15,515 nucleotides of DNA from contig JAUWAR010000015.1 of assembly GCA_030601965.1 (NCBI GenBank), positions 1-15,515 on the forward strand, read 5' to 3'. Positions 13,110 to 15,515 of the stretch are shown piece by piece. A model generated the notes under the pieces. That model saw nothing but the letters and a program-made list of their open reading frames with translations. It did no database searches and was not told the origin of the DNA. Made by a program: the position numbers and the translations under genes. The stretch comes from a bacterium (GTDB lineage: Bacteria; Hydrothermota; UBA3073; JACQXS01; JAUWAR01). Numbering within the stretch: position 1 is the stretch's first letter; the number at the start of each line of letters is the position of its first letter.

Positions 13110-14455
13110 TTCACAGCTTCTTTTACTGTTCTTGCTTTAAGTATTGAAATGTCTGTCTTGCCTGTCCTATTATAATATGGGATGATACATTTTTTGAATC
13201 CCAACCGAGTTGCCTCTTTTATCCTTTTGTCAATTTGACTAACAGGTCTTATCTCTCCTGTAAGTCCTACCTCACCCAGAGCAATAGTGTATTTATCAAT
13301 AGGCCTATTTTTGAAACTTGATATTATTGCAAGAATTACTCCCAGGTCACCTGCCCTTTCTTCAAGAAAGAGCCCCCCGACGACATTTAAAAATACATCC
13401 TTTATCCCCATTCGGATATTTAATCTTCTCTCTATCACTGCAAGTAGCATTGCAACCCTTCTGTAATCTATTCCTGAACTTACTCTTTGTGGAGTCCCAT
13501 AAGAAGCCTGCGCCACAAGTGCCTCTATCTCAACAAGAAAAGGACGAGAACCTTCCATTGCACAAACTGTGCAAGTTCCAGATGGATTTTCTTCCCTGAT
13601 TCCCATAAACATAAGTGAGGGGTCTTTCACCTCTTTTAGTCCAGAGCTTTCCATCTCAAAAACTCCTATCTCATTTGTGGAACCAAATCTATTCTTTGCT
13701 GCTCTTAAAATGCGATAGAAATGATTTTTATCACCTTCAAGATATAGCACTGTATCAACAAGATGTTCAAGTGTTTTAGGTCCTGCTATCATCCCTCCTT
13801 TTGTTACATGTCCTATTATGAATACAGGTATTCCCGTTGTCTTTGCACTCTCCATAATTCTCTGCCCACACTCCCTTACCTGACTGATACTTCCAGGAAT
13901 ACTACTAATATCCTGATGATAGATACTTTGAATTGAGTCTATTACTACAAGGTTAGTAAAAGGTGGGTTAAACACCGTGAGGATTTGTTCAATATCTGTC
14001 TCAGATAGGATTTCTATATCTTGGTCAGAACATTTCAGCCTATCTGCACGTAGTTTTATCTGTAGAGGTGATTCCTCTCCAGATACATAAACAATCTTAA
14101 TTCCCTTTTTCGCGAGGTTATATACAGATTGCAGAATAAGAGTAGATTTTCCTATGCCAGGTTCACCACCAATCAGAACGACAGAGCCCTTTACTATTCC
14201 TCCTCCAAGAACCCTATCAAATTCATCTATTCCTGTCTTAGTCCTTGTCTTTTCTGTAATTTTTATATCTTTTAATAGAAAGGATTTTGCTCTTTCGAGG
14301 TAATCACCTCTTTTTTTAATTCCTCTATTTATAGTGGGTTTGACTATCTCTTCTATAAATGTATTCCACTTGCCACAAGAGGGACATTTACCAAGCCACT
14401 GGGCAGATGTGTACCCACAATCTCCACAAACATATTTTGTGGTATATTTAGTCAT
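13091..14455 (-). CDS. radA: DNA repair protein RadA (Sms)
   Basis: The 454-residue RadA has the complete family layout. A four-cysteine zinc finger (Cys10, Cys13, Cys24, Cys27) is followed by a RecA-like ATPase with Walker A GGEPGIGKST (96-105) and Walker B-like LVVIDSIQ (169-176). Next come the RadA-specific KNRFG motif (254-258) and a C-terminal Lon-protease-like domain (from about residue 330; GLFLEERAGDLGVILAIISSF). RadA is a helicase that promotes branch migration and processing of recombination intermediates, in the cytoplasm. The stop codon and last five residues are formed by a 7-bp repeat tract. It sits between mlaD and the glycosyltransferase with no functional link to either visible. 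ATG at 14455 gives the zinc finger its normal distance from the start. Confidence 0.96.
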   Translation of the reverse strand: MTKYTTKYVCGDCGYTSAQWLGKCPSCGKWNTFIEEIVKPTINRGIKKRGDYLERAKSFLLKDIKITEKTRTKTGIDEFDRVLGGGIVKGSVVLIGGEPGIGKSTLILQSVYNLAKKGIKIVYVSGEESPLQIKLRADRLKCSDQDIEILSETDIEQILTVFNPPFTNLVVIDSIQSIYHQDISSIPGSISQVRECGQRIMESAKTTGIPVFIIGHVTKGGMIAGPKTLEHLVDTVLYLEGDKNHFYRILRAAKNRFGSTNEIGVFEMESSGLKEVKDPSLMFMGIREENPSGTCTVCAMEGSRPFLVEIEALVAQASYGTPQRVSSGIDYRRVAMLLAVIERRLNIRMGIKDVFLNVVGGLFLEERAGDLGVILAIISSFKNRPIDKYTIALGEVGLTGEIRPVSQIDKRIKEATRLGFKKCIIPYYNRTGKTDISILKARTVKEAVNLVIGY

Positions 14456-14467
14456 AATATTTTAAGT

Positions 14468-14525
14468 ATTGTGGGAGGCATCTCCTGATGCCGATTTGTC
14501 GAGGTCAGGAGACCTCTCCCACAAT
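14468..14525. repeat. Inverted pair of REP-like elements between mlaD and radA
   Basis: Arms 14468-14488 and 14505-14525 are inverted repeats matching at 18 of 21 positions, with a 16-base loop. Each half is also a self-contained unit: a GTGG head, then GGCATC/GATGCC with loop TCCT (14477-14492), or GAGGTC/GACCTC with loop AGGA (14501-14516). The block can therefore fold as one long hairpin or two short ones. This matches a BIME/REPIN-type pair. It fills most of the mlaD-radA gap and could act as a processing or termination signal. Confidence 0.75.
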
Positions 14526-14529
14526 TTCT

Positions 14530-15321
14530 TTAAAATAGTTTTAGGTATCTCTTCGGACGCTCTTTAATATCTTCTACAAGTTCTCTTATAGATTTTAGAG
14601 TCCTTTGAATTTCTATATATACAGAATCGCTGTTTGCAAGTTTTCCAAGGGTTCCTTTGCCATCTTTTATATTCTGAAGTAAAGTGTCTGCTGCACTTGA
14701 AACTCTGTTAACCTTTTGAAGTGTCTTTTTCAGTTCTTCTGTATCTCTCTCTATATTTTCGAGCGTCCTTCCAATAGATTCTTTGTTCTTAGAGGTAATA
14801 CTACTCAAATCACGCGAGACTTGGTTCAAGTTTTTAATAAGAGAAGTAATGGATACGAGTATATCGCCCTCTTGAAAAGGGATGAGCAATTTACTAATAC
14901 TTTCTCCGATATCTCCTATCATAGAAAGAGGAATTCCAAGGCTTGGGTCACCTGGTATAGATTGTTTTATATCAAATTTAGTGCCACTTTTCCCAGGGTC
15001 AAGCTCTACATATTTAGTGCCTGAAATCATCGCTACATCTTTGATATATGCATGTGCGTCATCATAAAGAACAACATCCTTATCCATTCTAATAATTACC
15101 TCTACATAATCTTTATAAAAGGCTATTTTTTTTACATCACCCTTTTCTACTCCATAGACTCTCACGGGGTCTTTTCTCTTGAGTCCTGTCACATCTGGAA
15201 AATGGACAGAGACAACATATCCACTCCTCTTGAGCTGAAAGTGAATTGACCAGAAATAGAAAAGAAAAAGGACAACTATCCCTAAAATAACAAATATACC
15301 TGCCTTCAAATTTTTGTTCAT
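14530..15321 (-). CDS. mlaD: MlaD-type MCE-domain lipid transport protein
   Basis: The 263-residue protein has an N-terminal membrane anchor (about 5-27; GIFVILGIVVLFLFYFW). A single MCE domain follows (about 36-113; SGYVVSVHFPDVTGLKRKDPVRVYGVEKGDV, MISGTKYVELDPG). A long helical, coiled-coil-like C-terminal region (about 140-250) contains the repeating pattern IKNLNQVSRDLSSI. MlaD/MCE proteins form periplasmic rings that carry phospholipid between inner and outer membrane with the MlaFE ABC transporter. ATG at 15321 was chosen because GGGGGGT lies directly upstream; a TTG at 15333 lies within mlaF and upstream of that ribosome-binding site. It starts one base after the ABC ATPase stop, so the two are co-translated. 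The permease gene would lie further upstream, outside the window. Confidence 0.9.
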   Translation of the reverse strand: MNKNLKAGIFVILGIVVLFLFYFWSIHFQLKRSGYVVSVHFPDVTGLKRKDPVRVYGVEKGDVKKIAFYKDYVEVIIRMDKDVVLYDDAHAYIKDVAMISGTKYVELDPGKSGTKFDIKQSIPGDPSLGIPLSMIGDIGESISKLLIPFQEGDILVSITSLIKNLNQVSRDLSSITSKNKESIGRTLENIERDTEELKKTLQKVNRVSSAADTLLQNIKDGKGTLGKLANSDSVYIEIQRTLKSIRELVEDIKERPKRYLKLF

Positions 15322-15322
15322 T

Positions 15323-15515
15323 TTACCCCCCAATTATAAACCTTTTGACTTCCGGTATCTGACAATTTTTTATCTGTTCTGGAGTGCCCTCAAACATAAT
15401 CTTTCCATCTGTGAGCATACCTATCCTGTCTGCAATCATATATGCTGATTTCATATCGTGGGTTACAGCTACTGCTGTTACTGAGACCTTCTTTGATAAG
15501 TTAAGTATTAATTCG
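15323..15515 (-). CDS. mlaF: MlaF-type ABC transporter ATPase, C-terminal fragment
   Basis: The open frame enters from the window edge and ends at TAA 15325-15323, giving 64 codons. The visible part has the H-loop VTHDMKSAYMIADRIGML followed by GKIMFEGTPEQIKN, as in the C-terminal end of MlaF/Ttg2A ATPases. It should energise the MCE transporter containing the MlaD next to it. The Walker and signature motifs lie outside the window. The final codons GGG GGG TAA double as the Shine-Dalgarno of mlaD. Confidence 0.85.
   Translation of the reverse strand, partial: ELILNLSKKVSVTAVAVTHDMKSAYMIADRIGMLTDGKIMFEGTPEQIKNCQIPEVKRFIIGG

Noticed and set aside
14716..15024. Plus-strand reading frame of 102 codons
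   Set aside because: It is antisense to the strongly supported mlaD gene and its translation shows no family features.

Overview
The window is AT-rich bacterial DNA from a two-membrane (diderm) organism. An Mla-type lipid-transport pair (ATPase end plus MCE protein) and a Wza-like SLBB export protein both imply an outer membrane. The sequence does not settle the lineage. The AT richness, the abundant small repeats and a bacterial glycerol-1-phosphate dehydrogenase would fit an uncultured candidate phylum, but that is only a guess.

Layout. (1) Bases 1-7493, minus strand, read right to left: an envelope or exopolysaccharide operon encoding an RmlC-like epimerase, an RmlB-like dehydratase, a Wza-like export protein, a Wzz-type chain-length regulator, a nucleotide-sugar 6-dehydrogenase (WbpA/WecC type), a glycerol-1-phosphate dehydrogenase and a Wzy/WaaL-type polymerase or ligase cut by the window edge. 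(2) Bases 7494-7773: a divergent regulatory region with a strong minus-strand sigma70-like promoter and a structured leader ending in a terminator-like hairpin just before the first polysaccharide gene. (3) Bases 7774-10638, plus strand: class I fumarase alpha subunit, an aldehyde dehydrogenase, then fumarase beta subunit. (4) Bases 10790-15515, minus strand: mlaF end, mlaD, radA, a GT2 glycosyltransferase and a polyisoprenyl-phosphate sugar-1-phosphate transferase that would start the glycan.

Together the two minus-strand blocks supply glycan initiation, chain extension, sugar-nucleotide supply, polymerisation, length control and export, the hallmarks of a Wzy-dependent polysaccharide pathway. 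No flippase, RmlA or RmlD is present in the window.

The most unusual content lies between the genes. Most intergenic junctions of the minus-strand blocks are filled with tracts of 7-bp words. The words differ from tract to tract but keep a strict 7-base phase, and several of them form the start or stop codon of the adjacent gene. A second repeat class has REP-like architecture: a GTAG/GTGG head, a short hairpin with a variable stem, and often a CGA tail. It occurs singly, as an inverted pair, and as a tandem pair read in frame inside the glycerol-1-phosphate dehydrogenase. The third notable item is the polysaccharide-operon leader, whose segments can form mutually exclusive helices of the attenuator/riboswitch kind.
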